From Oscillospiraceae bacterium (lineage in GTDB: Bacteria; Bacillota; Clostridia; Saccharofermentanales; Saccharofermentanaceae), in the NCBI GenBank assembly GCA_902788505.1, contig CADAKH010000012.1, positions 38,422-102,421 on the forward strand: a stretch of DNA of 64,000 bases, read 5' to 3'. Made by a program: the position numbers and the translations under genes. The notes below the pieces were generated by a model. The model did not search any database, had not been told where the DNA came from, and saw nothing but the letters and a program-made list of their open reading frames with translations. Of this stretch, positions 28,156-37,209 are shown one piece after another; the first letter of the stretch is position 1, and the number at the start of each line of letters is the position of its first letter.

Positions 28156-28968
28156 TTACTTATTCCAGTCTATTTCTTCAGATGATACAAAAGTACTCTT
28201 GGATGCAATATCTTTAAGAAGTTTTATCGTCTTATCAGGATCTGTGAATATTCTCTCATCATCCTTTCCGAATCTGATAAAACTCTCCCATTCACCCTCT
28301 TCGACATACGCTTCGGCAGGATCTTTGCAAAGTTCTTTTGCCTTTTCATTTATGTCCGGAATAAGATCTGACGGAACCCGGTATTTTAATGTACTGTCAC
28401 CTTCTCTGATCTCAACAAATGTCTCTCCGCCTTCAATCCGGAAGGAGCTTGTCCTTTTGTCCGGATAGACATTTCCGATAACAGCAGCAGGTGTGTTGTC
28501 AGGTCCGGGATAGATCTGGTGCGTTATTGAATTCAATTCAAAATCTTCATCCGGTTCCGGATTGGGATTGCAATAGTTGATCAGTTCCTGCCAGCTTAAC
28601 GGCTCACCCGATACGGATCTTAAGTCTTCCAGCATCTTAAGAAGAACTTCTGCATCCATGTCGTAATAGCTGTGATCCGATGGTCTTTCGCCCTGCACTT
28701 CAACTACAGCCGCGATTTCGCTGCCGTTATATGACGGCTCGAGCGGAAAGAATCCGCGGTGCTTTTCGCCGCATTTACTTAAGACATCATCAATAAACTT
28801 TTTGGCTGACTCTGTTGAGACAGCATAATTCTCACCGTCAAAAGTGAGCAGATAGATACCGTCTTTTACTTCAGTAAACCTCTGGTCACTGTTAACGGGA
28901 GTCCCGCCTAATGCAGTATTAGCCGTAAAATATTCCGGCATATTTCTGTAAGCAAAATAAACATACAT
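28156..28968 (-). CDS. hypothetical cytoplasmic protein
   Basis: A 270-residue, acidic protein with no signal peptide or membrane segment and no family I recognise. It opens with MYVYFAYRNMPEYFTAN and has internal blocks SFRIEGGETFVEIREGD and IPDINEKAKELCKDP. AGGAG lies about 10 nt before the ATG. It sits 37 nt downstream of the zinc-ribbon membrane gene and upstream of the lipoprotein gene on the same strand, so the three may be co-transcribed. Confidence 0.7.
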   Translation of the reverse strand: MYVYFAYRNMPEYFTANTALGGTPVNSDQRFTEVKDGIYLLTFDGENYAVSTESAKKFIDDVLSKCGEKHRGFFPLEPSYNGSEIAAVVEVQGERPSDHSYYDMDAEVLLKMLEDLRSVSGEPLSWQELINYCNPNPEPDEDFELNSITHQIYPGPDNTPAAVIGNVYPDKRTSSFRIEGGETFVEIREGDSTLKYRVPSDLIPDINEKAKELCKDPAEAYVEEGEWESFIRFGKDDERIFTDPDKTIKLLKDIASKSTFVSSEEIDWNK

Positions 28969-29005
28969 ATCACCTGTTCTCCTGAGTTCCGTTTACAGAT
29001 TTCCG

Positions 29006-30049
29006 TCACATGATCTGAATTATATTTCCCTGAGGATCCTTCACATAGTGATGAGGCGGGATGGCGCCGCCGCAGTGAGGACATTCGGTGTGGATTCCGA
29101 TGATATAAACACCGCCGCAGAAATTACATGACTCCTGATAGACCGCGTTCAGATTGCACGGGATCGCGTTTTTGTATTCATCCGGTACCTTGCGCGGTTT
29201 GTTGGTAAACACTACCATAGCCGCAAAGCCGCCCATCATCATGAACATGAACAATCCGGCGAACAGATTGCCCGTATCAACGATCATGCCCATCATAGTC
29301 GGAGTGTATTGATCAAAAGTTGCTGCTATAGCTTCATCGACAGAATATTTGTCGCGCTGAAGCAGCCTTGTCTGAAGGGATTCGTTGAACTTATTTGCAC
29401 GGGACTCTGTCAGGACCGGATCTGTCCTGTCTCCCTGCATACCTTCCCAATACCAGTCGTTGAATCCGTTATCCTTAATATCTTCGGAATAGACTATGAG
29501 CCAGTGAACCTCATCCGGGAAACGGTTTACATAGACGTCGTAAGCATATGCCTCAAGGCTCTTGTAATCCTCATTCCAGTCACTGTTGCTGACTGTAATT
29601 ACGGCCGGCACAATACCTGTCACATCATAGAACTCCTCCATCGAATCTTCGAGACGGTCCTCATCTTCAAAGATTCCGAGATTATCCTCGATGATGATCT
29701 CCGGATCCTTTTTCTTGTACTCTGAGTATTCGATCCTTTTCGGGAACGAGAAAGCTGTAAATGCCAGGATCAAACCAAGCAGTGAAAAAGAACCGAACAT
29801 GCCACCGATGACAATTATCGTGGCAAGATTAGAACGGTCCGGCTTTCTGATATCGTAATTTGAATAGATCAGATACGGCTTGTGATCCCTGTAATAAACA
29901 TACCTTTTTGCTCCCGGAAACGGCTGAGACGAAGTCCGTCTGCTGCTTCTGCTGCTTCCGCCGCCGCTGCTGTGGCTGGAGTAACTGCTGTGTGATCCTC
30001 CGCTGTGGCTTCCTCCTGAATGTGATCCGCCTCCCGATGAATGTGGCAT
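29006..30049 (-). CDS. TPM-like membrane protein with Gly/Ser/His tail and zinc ribbon
   Basis: A 347-residue protein. The first 45 residues are low complexity (SGGSHSGGSHSSYSS...), then one transmembrane segment near residues 76-97. Residues 115-255 have the size and helix-strand pattern of TPM domains (SMEEFYDVTGIVPAVITVS), followed by a second hydrophobic segment (residues 268-288). The C-terminus has a zinc ribbon with CNFC and CPHC. The His-rich start could bind metal, which is inference. AGGGGGG precedes the ATG. Confidence 0.72.
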   Translation of the reverse strand: MPHSSGGGSHSGGSHSGGSHSSYSSHSSGGGSSRSSRRTSSQPFPGAKRYVYYRDHKPYLIYSNYDIRKPDRSNLATIIVIGGMFGSFSLLGLILAFTAFSFPKRIEYSEYKKKDPEIIIEDNLGIFEDEDRLEDSMEEFYDVTGIVPAVITVSNSDWNEDYKSLEAYAYDVYVNRFPDEVHWLIVYSEDIKDNGFNDWYWEGMQGDRTDPVLTESRANKFNESLQTRLLQRDKYSVDEAIAATFDQYTPTMMGMIVDTGNLFAGLFMFMMMGGFAAMVVFTNKPRKVPDEYKNAIPCNLNAVYQESCNFCGGVYIIGIHTECPHCGGAIPPHHYVKDPQGNIIQIM

Positions 30050-30121
30050 ATTCCCCCCTTATTCAATATCACAGATATAATCAATATTTTTTAATTATAC
30101 CAACAAAATAGCCTGAATGAG

Positions 30122-30397
30122 TTGTATAAGCATCAGACCCGAAAAACATTGCTGATTGTTATGCATTATTCAGCTGCCGATAATGAGGCTGTAAACAGAC
30201 TGACAGGTGTCGATTACGAGCCGGTCGCTTATCTCGGGTCACAGGTCGTCTCAGGATTGAACCACTGCTACCTTGCAAAAGCCACTGTTGTATATCCCGG
30301 TGCTTCGCCCCGTTACACACTGGTATATATCTACGAGAAGACCGACGGAACATGTGAGATAACGAAAGTATCAGACATAGAACTTTCAACAAACTGA
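30122..30397 (+). CDS. cystatin-like domain fragment without signal peptide
   Basis: The 91-codon frame starts only at TTG and has no ribosome binding site; an internal ATG lies at 30161. The protein contains LTGVDYEPVAYLGSQVVSGLNHC and YTLVYIYEKTDGTCEITKV, the pattern of a cystatin-like domain that occurs singly or repeated in exported Clostridia proteins. Those normally have a signal peptide, which is missing here. It is most likely the C-terminal remnant of a lost secreted protein. It is followed within 25 bp by the dispersed repeat. Confidence 0.55.
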   Translation: MYKHQTRKTLLIVMHYSAADNEAVNRLTGVDYEPVAYLGSQVVSGLNHCYLAKATVVYPGASPRYTLVYIYEKTDGTCEITKVSDIELSTN

Positions 30398-30419
30398 TAA
30401 GAAACCATCCTTAATGAAT

Positions 30420-30737
30420 CAGGCGTCGTCTCAAAATGCCTTATGATCACGCTCCCGAATACGGCAAACAATACGGCTATGCCGTACTCACTGCCGCATT
30501 TTTCGCTGTTGCGGCCTCGACTGTTGCCGTATTCATCAGCGAAAAACGTCATTTTTACAGACGGGGGATTCAGATATACATCATTATTACGCCGGAAACT
30601 AGCGATGCAACACAGGCGCCGATCGCAACGGTCAGGAGCGACTTTTCGAAAACCTGTTGGCAAACCTCTGATCCCGCCTTGATCCATACCAAATAAATAG
30701 GGACCATCTCATCCATTCTGAGACAGCCCTTGTAATT
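30420..30737 (-). mobile_element. dispersed repeat, copy 1 (MITE-like)
   Basis: Read on the minus strand this element begins with a hairpin (GGGCTGTCTCA ... TGAGATGGTCCC), continues through a micro-ORF, and ends near 30420. Its two ends share an 11-bp inverted motif GTCTCA(A/G)AATG (about 30430-30440 and 30720-30730). A 76-nt stretch is repeated with one mismatch at 63881-63956, and a further 28-nt block (GTTTTTCGCTGATGAATACG...) is shared. Such ends recall insertion-sequence termini beginning GGGCTGTCTCA, so a non-autonomous derivative is likely. No transposase is encoded. Confidence 0.65.
30570..30716 (-). CDS. 48-residue micro-ORF inside repeat copy 1
   Basis: Starts in the loop of the repeat's leading hairpin: MDEMVPIYLVWIKAGSE, then a hydrophobic C-terminal segment (LLTVAIGACVASLVSGVIMM) that would span a membrane. 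The first 25 codons are conserved in repeat copy 2 with one conservative change, after which the two diverge. No separate ribosome binding site is seen, so translation is uncertain. Confidence 0.35.
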   Translation of the reverse strand: MDEMVPIYLVWIKAGSEVCQQVFEKSLLTVAIGACVASLVSGVIMMYI

Positions 30738-30883
30738 ATAGCTTTTTTTAAGTGAGCCTGTTGTCACCGTGTTTTCAATATCATTTATGAAATATGAAAA
30801 CAATTTTAAACATTTTTTTACATTTGCCTGATAATATAACTGCATAAGCAATCACTTTTATTTAATTAAAGAGGAAAAAGAAT

Positions 30884-32293
30884 ATGGATGTACAGGCTTT
30901 TGTTGATAACATCGACACCATGACGTGTGTCATTTCCGTTGAGATGAAAGAAGACGGGAATTATGGTGATATCCGCCTGGTTGCAGGAAACGAAGCTTAT
31001 GTTCAGTCGATAGAGACCGCATGGGACGGACCCAAGCTTATGAGCAACAAGTTTGTTCCTAACAGCCTGTATCAGAATTATTTCCCGAAAGATCTTAATT
31101 TCGAGACAGTCTGTTACCGTGCAGCAGTCGAGAAAACCCCTATCCACACTTATGTGCATCCGGACAGATTCGACTTCTGGTTCGACCTTTATCTGATCCC
31201 TTTAAAGAGCGAAGGCAATTTGCATTACTGCACATATACACAGGTGGTAACCCAGAAGGCAGACACCAAGAAGATGTCGAACCTCTCACAGGATATCGCT
31301 GCTGATGTTCTAAACACATGCATCAAGCTCTCCAATACTTCCGACTTCAGCAGGACGCTTAATGAAGTCGTCAAGGATGTCCGTGAGATCTGCGGTGCCA
31401 TGATCTGTTGTATCCTTGCGATCAATCCTTTGGAAAAGACCTGTAAGGTTCTGGCCGAAGATACGGAGTTCAGCAAAAAGGAAAAGACTATGCAGTCTGT
31501 CCTTGATGAAGATCCGGACTTCTACGAAAACATCGCAGCAAAGTGGGAAGATACTATAGGCGGCAGCAACTGCCTCATTGCGAAAAATAAATCCGACATG
31601 GAGTACATCAAGGACAGGAATCCTGTCTGGTATAACTCCCTTATTACACACGATGTTGAAAGCATCATTCTCTTCCCTCTGAAATTCGGGCAGGAACTCA
31701 TAGGCTATATCTGGGCTACGAATTTCGATACGCAGAAAGCAGATCAGATCAAGGAGACTCTTGAACTTGTTACATACTTTGTCTCCTCTTCGATCGCAAG
31801 CGATCAGCTTATAAGAAGACTTAAGATCCTGAGTTCCGTCGATATCCTGACAGGCGTTCTGAACCGTAACGAGATGAACGAGCGAATTGACCGCGTGGTT
31901 TCAGGCGAAGACCACATCCGGAATCTCGGTATCGTATTTGCAGATATCAACGGTCTCAAACGCGTCAACGACGATCAGGGTCACTTCTCCGGTGACCAGC
32001 TGCTCAAGAAGGCTGCAGAGATCTTAAGAACTGTATTCAAGAGATGCGATATTTACCGTGCCGGCGGTGATGAGTTCATGGTCATCGTTTCCGATACAAA
32101 TGAAGCTGAACTCGAGAGCCTCTGCGCCGAGTTAAAATCAAATGACCTTGGATTCGGGAAGTCAGGCTTCGCAGCAGGTTCATGTTATGTCTATGATTCG
32201 CAGGAGATCCGCAAAGCAATGCATCTTGCTGATGAACGTATGTATCAGGACAAGGCGAAGTTCTACGAAGATCATCCTGAACTTAAGAGATGA
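30884..32293 (+). CDS. GGDEF diguanylate cyclase with PAS/GAF-like sensor region
   Basis: A 469-residue soluble protein. Residues 1-110 look like a PAS-type domain (DTMTCVISVEMKEDGNYGDI), residues 130-300 like a GAF domain, and residues 310-465 form a GGDEF domain with intact AGGDEF at 393-398 and the substrate-binding DINGLKRVND block. It should make c-di-GMP from two GTP. The upstream inhibitory RxxD site is not present (KRCD instead). GAGG lies upstream of the ATG and a terminator follows. It lacks membrane segments, so the signal is probably cytoplasmic. Confidence 0.9.
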   Translation: MDVQAFVDNIDTMTCVISVEMKEDGNYGDIRLVAGNEAYVQSIETAWDGPKLMSNKFVPNSLYQNYFPKDLNFETVCYRAAVEKTPIHTYVHPDRFDFWFDLYLIPLKSEGNLHYCTYTQVVTQKADTKKMSNLSQDIAADVLNTCIKLSNTSDFSRTLNEVVKDVREICGAMICCILAINPLEKTCKVLAEDTEFSKKEKTMQSVLDEDPDFYENIAAKWEDTIGGSNCLIAKNKSDMEYIKDRNPVWYNSLITHDVESIILFPLKFGQELIGYIWATNFDTQKADQIKETLELVTYFVSSSIASDQLIRRLKILSSVDILTGVLNRNEMNERIDRVVSGEDHIRNLGIVFADINGLKRVNDDQGHFSGDQLLKKAAEILRTVFKRCDIYRAGGDEFMVIVSDTNEAELESLCAELKSNDLGFGKSGFAAGSCYVYDSQEIRKAMHLADERMYQDKAKFYEDHPELKR

Positions 32294-32314
32294 TCTGAAT
32301 TGAAAAGTTAATCA

Positions 32315-32350
32315 AAAAAGTGGGGCGCCTGACCGCTCCACTTTTCTTTT
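32315..32350 (+). terminator. rho-independent terminator
   Basis: Arms AAAAGTGGGGCG and CGCTCCACTTTT pair with one G-T, around the loop CCTGAC, followed by CTTTT. It lies between the GGDEF gene and a convergent lipoprotein gene and can serve both. Confidence 0.88.
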
Positions 32351-32355
32351 GTTTT

Positions 32356-33201
32356 TCATCCGGTTATCTCTATCTCATATGTATTAAGATGAAACTCACC
32401 GGATTGTCCTATACTGACATTGGCAGTTCCCGTTCCGTATTTTGTTATCGTCTGATCCGCTTCGGCTTCGGAAGGAGTCATGGAATAGTATTTATCCAGA
32501 CCGCCTTCATAATCCAGTTCGTTATATGCATCCATATCGATCTGATAGACCGTGAAATATATGGTCTGTGTGCCGTCACTGTTGTTTACAGCATGATCGG
32601 CATTCCCGAAGAGTGTATATTTCTCACCGTCACCTGCCATGAACCAGATCTTGCCGTCTTTATAGTAAGGGCCGAAAACCATATCAGCAATTTTATCCGG
32701 CGGTTCAGGAAATTTCTGACAGTCTTCCTCATTAAGCAGATAGCTGAAATATTTGCCGGTCACTTCACATGCCTTGTCGAACGGGATCGTAGCATAAGTG
32801 AGTTCACCATAGTTTTCAAACCTGAAATCACTGTAATCATTATCTTTGGTGATGAAGTATACAAACCGCAGTATTTCTTCGATGTCCGGTTCGGCCGTAT
32901 TAAACCTGCCGGCACCGTTCGTTCTGCTGAAGCCATACTTGCAGAATGCGGTTATAAAATTATTGGCATAAGTCTGACGGTCGCCCTCGAAATAAATAAT
33001 CTCTGCTTCAGATGTCTCTGATGCTTCCGTCTGTGTTACATCCGTTTCCTCTGTAACAGTTAATTCTGTTTCTTCAGTTGCGGCAGAAGTTGCCGGAGCA
33101 TGCACAGTCACTTCAGGCTTATTTCCTGATGTGCAGGCTGCAACGGAAGTCACAATCACTCCGCAAGCCAGCAGAAACGCACACATCTTCTGTATTTTCA
33201 T
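32356..33201 (-). CDS. predicted lipoprotein
   Basis: A 281-residue lipoprotein with lipobox VAAC (Cys23) and a long Thr/Glu/Ser/Ala-rich spacer (residues 28-68), a common clostridial wall-spanning linker. The globular part of about 210 residues is acidic and rich in aromatic residues (FCKYGFSRTN, RFVYFITKDNDYSDFRFENYG). No family recognised. It is convergent with the first GGDEF gene and divergent from the second. Confidence 0.8.
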   Translation of the reverse strand: MKIQKMCAFLLACGVIVTSVAACTSGNKPEVTVHAPATSAATEETELTVTEETDVTQTEASETSEAEIIYFEGDRQTYANNFITAFCKYGFSRTNGAGRFNTAEPDIEEILRFVYFITKDNDYSDFRFENYGELTYATIPFDKACEVTGKYFSYLLNEEDCQKFPEPPDKIADMVFGPYYKDGKIWFMAGDGEKYTLFGNADHAVNNSDGTQTIYFTVYQIDMDAYNELDYEGGLDKYYSMTPSEAEADQTITKYGTGTANVSIGQSGEFHLNTYEIEITG

Positions 33202-33410
33202 TATATTTCCTCCTGATTATCCTCCGTGCCTTAAAATCGGGATCAGAATGGTAAGCATATTATACCCGTTTACAAAAATGTCAAAGCATATTCATGCTAT
33301 ACTTTTTATATTGTTATACGGACAAAATATTTTCACCATAAAATATAGGCTATACGGTAAGAATTTCGGATATATAAGGAGCAGGCCACGTTTTTGCGGA
33401 GATATCAAAT

Positions 33411-35306
33411 ATGAAGAAAAAGATCGCATTATTCACAACAGGCTGGGGTTATGAGATCCTCACACAGTTCCTCTCAGGAATGATGAACGAGCTTGGCGGT
33501 GACAACGCCGATATCTTCATGTTCCTTTGCTTTGCGGCTTTTGCAGACACCCCGGCAAGAAGAAAGGGCGCACTGAATATCTACAACCTGCCTGATCTTC
33601 ACGATTTTGACGGTGCAGTGATTTTCGGCAGCGGACTGGATTATAAAGACACAGTAGATAACATAATCTCAAGATGCAATGAAGCCGGTACCCCCGTTAT
33701 TATGCAGGGTTCGAAAAGAGAAGGCTTAAGTTATGTCGGCTCTGATAACTATCAGGCGGTAAAAGATCTCTGCGCGCATGTGATCAATGAACACGGCGTC
33801 AGGAATATCACCTTTTTCGCAGGCACAAAGGATTCACACGATTCCGAATTAAGGCTTCAGGCTGTCCGTGATTATCTCAAAGAGAATAACTGCGAAGATT
33901 ATCTGAAAGAAGTTTTCTATACCAACTGGGAGAACGCAGCCGCTGCAAGACGCATCAATGAGATACACAAAAACGGCGGGGAAATGCCTGATATCTTCAT
34001 CTGCGCCAATGACGGACTTGCCATGACATGCTGTGTCACGCTCAATGAATTAGGACTTGATGTGCCTGGCGATGTCCTTATTACCGGCTTCGATTATATT
34101 GACGGAGGCAAGATCTTCGATCCTTCGATCGCATCCGTAGACCAGTGCTTCGACGAGATGGGTGCCGCAGCCATAAAGGCCTGGCGAAAACTGTCTTCCG
34201 GTGACGAAAAAACCGTCACTGAGATGGTGCCCTGCAAATTCGTTCCGGGCGAGAGCTGCAACTGCTACGAATACAGGAACAGTGACAAACTCAGAAGACG
34301 CATGGGCAGAGAAGCTTATTCTCTCCGTTCCAAGACTACATACTTCAACCGCAAGCTCGACATTATCGACTCAACGATCCTGTCATGTCTTACCTATCTG
34401 AATCTGAAAGAGAACCTTGCTAATCTCTATGCCAATGATCACGATTACGAAGGTGATTCATTCCATTTGCTTTTGGAACCGAACTTCGGCCTTTCGATCT
34501 ACGACTCCAATATAAAGCTCAACACCGACAAATACAGCAAGCACATGGAAGTGATCTACTCCTCCGAAAACGGAGTGCAGTTCAAAGGCGAATCATTCAA
34601 TTCACGTGAACTGATACCGGGATATACAGATGACGGACCTAATCATTTTTATGTATTCCTCCCCCTCCACGAAGGAGATTCCAATTACGGATATCTGGTC
34701 TTCAGAGACTGCATGGAAGAGTTCGGCAATCACTTCCTTCACAACTACTACAACCGCATGTGCCTGGCTTTGGAGAAATTCCGCTACGCACTGACACTGG
34801 AGCATATCAATCAGCGCCTTCTGGATCTTATGGGAAGAGATCCCCTGACCAACGTCAATAACCGTATGGCATATGAAGATAAGGAAAAGCATCTTCAGGC
34901 AGAGATCAACACCGAACCTGATCTTAAATTTGCCATGGCAATGTTCGACGTAAACAGCCTCAAGCTGATCAACGATTCGGAAGGTCACGAAGCAGGCGAC
35001 GAGTATCTCTTAAGGGCATGTCACCTGATCTGCCAGGTCTTCAAACACAGCCCCGTTTACAGGATCGGCGGCGATGAATTCGTGGCAGTATTGAGCGGTG
35101 AAGATTACGATAAACGTGATGAACTTATGAATCTGTTCAACGAGAGAATGAGTCCTTATTCCGACTCTCTCCCGCTGCCGCCCGATTATGTATCCATCGC
35201 CTGCGGTATAGCCGCATACAACAGCAGTACTGACGAGACAGTTACCGATGTCATCAGGCGTGCAGACGAAAACATGTACAAGGACAAAGCTGCGAAAAAA
35301 GCCTGA
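33411..35306 (+). CDS. LacI-type sensor fused to GGDEF diguanylate cyclase
   Basis: A 631-residue protein. Residues 1-285 resemble the ligand-binding part of LacI/PurR regulators without the DNA-binding headpiece: ALFTTGWGYEILTQFLSGMM at the start, SDNYQAVKDLCAHVINEHG, PDIFICANDGLAMTCC and GDVLITGFDY. A middle region of about 180 residues follows, then a GGDEF domain with IGGDEF near residue 552 and FDVNSLKLINDSEGH. There is no signal peptide, so it should sense an intracellular sugar or metabolite and adjust c-di-GMP. No RxxD site is seen. GGAG lies 9 nt before the ATG. Confidence 0.9.
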   Translation: MKKKIALFTTGWGYEILTQFLSGMMNELGGDNADIFMFLCFAAFADTPARRKGALNIYNLPDLHDFDGAVIFGSGLDYKDTVDNIISRCNEAGTPVIMQGSKREGLSYVGSDNYQAVKDLCAHVINEHGVRNITFFAGTKDSHDSELRLQAVRDYLKENNCEDYLKEVFYTNWENAAAARRINEIHKNGGEMPDIFICANDGLAMTCCVTLNELGLDVPGDVLITGFDYIDGGKIFDPSIASVDQCFDEMGAAAIKAWRKLSSGDEKTVTEMVPCKFVPGESCNCYEYRNSDKLRRRMGREAYSLRSKTTYFNRKLDIIDSTILSCLTYLNLKENLANLYANDHDYEGDSFHLLLEPNFGLSIYDSNIKLNTDKYSKHMEVIYSSENGVQFKGESFNSRELIPGYTDDGPNHFYVFLPLHEGDSNYGYLVFRDCMEEFGNHFLHNYYNRMCLALEKFRYALTLEHINQRLLDLMGRDPLTNVNNRMAYEDKEKHLQAEINTEPDLKFAMAMFDVNSLKLINDSEGHEAGDEYLLRACHLICQVFKHSPVYRIGGDEFVAVLSGEDYDKRDELMNLFNERMSPYSDSLPLPPDYVSIACGIAAYNSSTDETVTDVIRRADENMYKDKAAKKA

Positions 35307-35318
35307 CCGGCATGTGTT

Positions 35319-35762
35319 TCATTTCCAGTGAGAGAGCATTGAGATCCACTTATCGTACTGAACACGTCTGTCGCTGTCGTCGAGATTCTCGGGATTGGGC
35401 ATATGACCTACGAGGAAATCCAGAAGATCATCTTTGGTCTTATATGTAAAATCGCCGTCTGTATAACACCATTTGCAGTACTCTTCGTTGAAATATCCGT
35501 CAGGTTCCCTGCTGATATTCTCATCTTCTGTCAGAGGCATTCCGCAGCACTGGCAATAGAGCTGTCTGGGGCTTCCGAGCAAAGTGTTGATCGATACGTT
35601 GAACTCTTTTGAAAGGATCTTCAGTGTCTCGGTGTTAGGCTGTGTCTCACCTGTCTCCCAGCGGCTTACCGCCTGCCTGGTAACCAGTACTCTTTCGGCA
35701 AATTCCTCCTGGGTAAGATTATTGTCTTCACGTATTTTCTTAAGTACATCTTTCGTTTCCAT
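35319..35762 (-). CDS. XRE-family regulator with C-terminal zinc ribbon
   Basis: A 147-residue protein. Residues 1-62 are a Cro/CI-type helix-turn-helix (LTQEEFAERVLVTRQAVSRWETG). Residues 68-147 contain CQCCGMPL and YCKWCYTDG, the putative zinc-ribbon domain common in Clostridia proteins of about 80 residues, sometimes fused to such regulators. It probably represses a neighbouring or its own gene in response to an unknown signal. AAGGAG precedes the ATG. It is convergent with the LacI-GGDEF gene. Confidence 0.88.
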   Translation of the reverse strand: METKDVLKKIREDNNLTQEEFAERVLVTRQAVSRWETGETQPNTETLKILSKEFNVSINTLLGSPRQLYCQCCGMPLTEDENISREPDGYFNEEYCKWCYTDGDFTYKTKDDLLDFLVGHMPNPENLDDSDRRVQYDKWISMLSHWK

Positions 35763-35852
35763 GAGCGTACTCCTTTTCGATTTGATAGCTCAATTATGGA
35801 TTTGATCTTCCGCGAAAACAAGCAACGCTTTGTTGCTCTTCAGGAAATAATG

Positions 35853-36029
35853 TCACATCTTCACGCTGCCGAGCTGGACACCTTCGATGATGTTCCTGGC
35901 GAGAAGCAGATATGCGATAACGACCGGAACAGTCGTGAAGAGCATCGGCATGGTGGTCTCACCCATTGCATAGTTCAGGACAAGAATGGCAGGAAGGGTC
36001 TTCTTTGCATCCTCCGTAATAAGTGATTT
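35853..36029 (-). pseudogene. C-terminal fragment of a sugar ABC transporter permease
   Basis: On the minus strand an open frame without start codon reads EDAKKTLPAILVLNYAMGE...PVVIAYLLLARNIIEGVQLGSVKM then stop. This is the end of MalG-type inner-membrane permeases: the last helix and the closing (I/V)xGxxxGxVK motif. Only about 55 residues remain and no other transporter gene is present, so it is a deletion remnant. The rest of the 35763-36116 interval shows nothing else. Confidence 0.72.
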
Positions 36030-36116
36030 TCGTTAGGTCCGTTACGGCAACCGTTGCGAATTATATCGTAGGGCAAAGCCGATCAACATTCGGGGGTATT
36101 GCCTGCCCCTTTTATC

Positions 36117-36911
36117 TTATGCCAGGCTTACATTTGTTTTCTTTGTGCTGTTCAGTCCGTTAAGAAAATTCAGCATCAGCTTGTTGAAGATGTCATGCTT
36201 TTCTATGCTGCAGACATGACCGCACTTCTCGATGAAGCAGAGTGCGGAATCGCCGATCTTCTTCTGGGTCCTCTTCACGCTGTTGACGAAGAAATAATCC
36301 TGCTTTCCGGATATCAGCAATACCGGCAGCTTGTTTTCTTCGATGACTTCAATGTATTCCTTCAGCTTGAACTGTGTCCTGAACAATTCGCTGAGCCACA
36401 TCCTGAATGCCGAAGACTTCATCCTTACTGATTCCCTGATAAAGAAATCTCTGGACTTCTTATGGTTCTTGCAGGGCATCATGATGTTTGCGAACATCGG
36501 ATAAAAGAACTTCTTAGGGATGATGTACTTGAATCCTTCAACTACGGCCAGCAATGTCTTGTAACCGATACCGAGATTTAATACAAATCCTGCGAGTATA
36601 ATCGACTTCACCTTCTCCGGATACGCGAATGCGAACTCCATTGCAACCAGCGTTCCGAGTGACAGTGAAATGATATTTACTTTTTCGATGTGCTCTTTTT
36701 CGAGAATATCGTTAATGTCATCAGCTGATCTTCCGAGCAGATGTCCGTGCTTCTCGAAACCGGATCCGCCGTGTCCTTCAAGATCTACTGCGATCACATT
36801 GTAATCGTGCAGATCGTCTATCTGATACTTCCATGTCCTGATGCTTCCGCCTAATCCGTGGATCAGAAGGACCCATTCTGTTGAGTTGTTGTCATATATC
36901 TTGTAATTCAT
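36117..36911 (-). CDS. alpha/beta hydrolase
   Basis: A 264-residue alpha/beta-hydrolase fold protein. LLIHGLGGSIRTW carries the oxyanion HG motif. The nucleophile elbow reads ISLSLGTLVAM, with serine or threonine-like residues where the usual GxSxG has its first glycine. LLISGKQDYFF supplies the acidic residue and CGHVCSIEK the catalytic His. There are family resemblances to esterases and epoxide-hydrolase-like enzymes; the substrate is unknown. AAGGAGG precedes the ATG. It is probably monocistronic. Confidence 0.85.
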   Translation of the reverse strand: MNYKIYDNNSTEWVLLIHGLGGSIRTWKYQIDDLHDYNVIAVDLEGHGGSGFEKHGHLLGRSADDINDILEKEHIEKVNIISLSLGTLVAMEFAFAYPEKVKSIILAGFVLNLGIGYKTLLAVVEGFKYIIPKKFFYPMFANIMMPCKNHKKSRDFFIRESVRMKSSAFRMWLSELFRTQFKLKEYIEVIEENKLPVLLISGKQDYFFVNSVKRTQKKIGDSALCFIEKCGHVCSIEKHDIFNKLMLNFLNGLNSTKKTNVSLA

Positions 36912-37180
36912 ATTTGCCTCCTTCGCTCTTATGCAAGCCGGAAAACAATCTGATGTTGATCATCTTTTGTTCTTAGCCGCATATTATCTGCTTCCATGTT
37001 CTCCCGATATAGCGAATTAAGGCAGAATTGCGGTATTAGTTTGATTATCAAAGTATTTTTGAACAGGGTGTTAACGAAATGAAAACCAAAATATCTGTGA
37101 ATCGTTACAGCTTTAGTGAACAGCGGTTTTAAGTTCGCAAAACGCCCATAATTCTACCCATACGAGAGTGTCGGAAACGC

Positions 37181-37208
37181 TTGACAAGTACCCTGGAGCG
37201 TGTATACT
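37181..37208 (+). promoter_or_regulatory. sigma-A promoter of the CPBP-GntR operon
   Basis: TTGACA at 37181-37186 and TATACT at 37203-37208 are separated by 16 bp. Transcription would begin around 37215, inside the adjacent inverted repeat. The other part of the 36912-37279 gap shows no gene. Confidence 0.8.
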
Positions 37209-37209
37209 C

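Noticed and set aside
30436..30696. 86-codon plus-strand frame through repeat copy 1
   Set aside because: It runs antisense to the conserved micro-ORF, has no ribosome binding site, and copy 2 gives no support for that frame.
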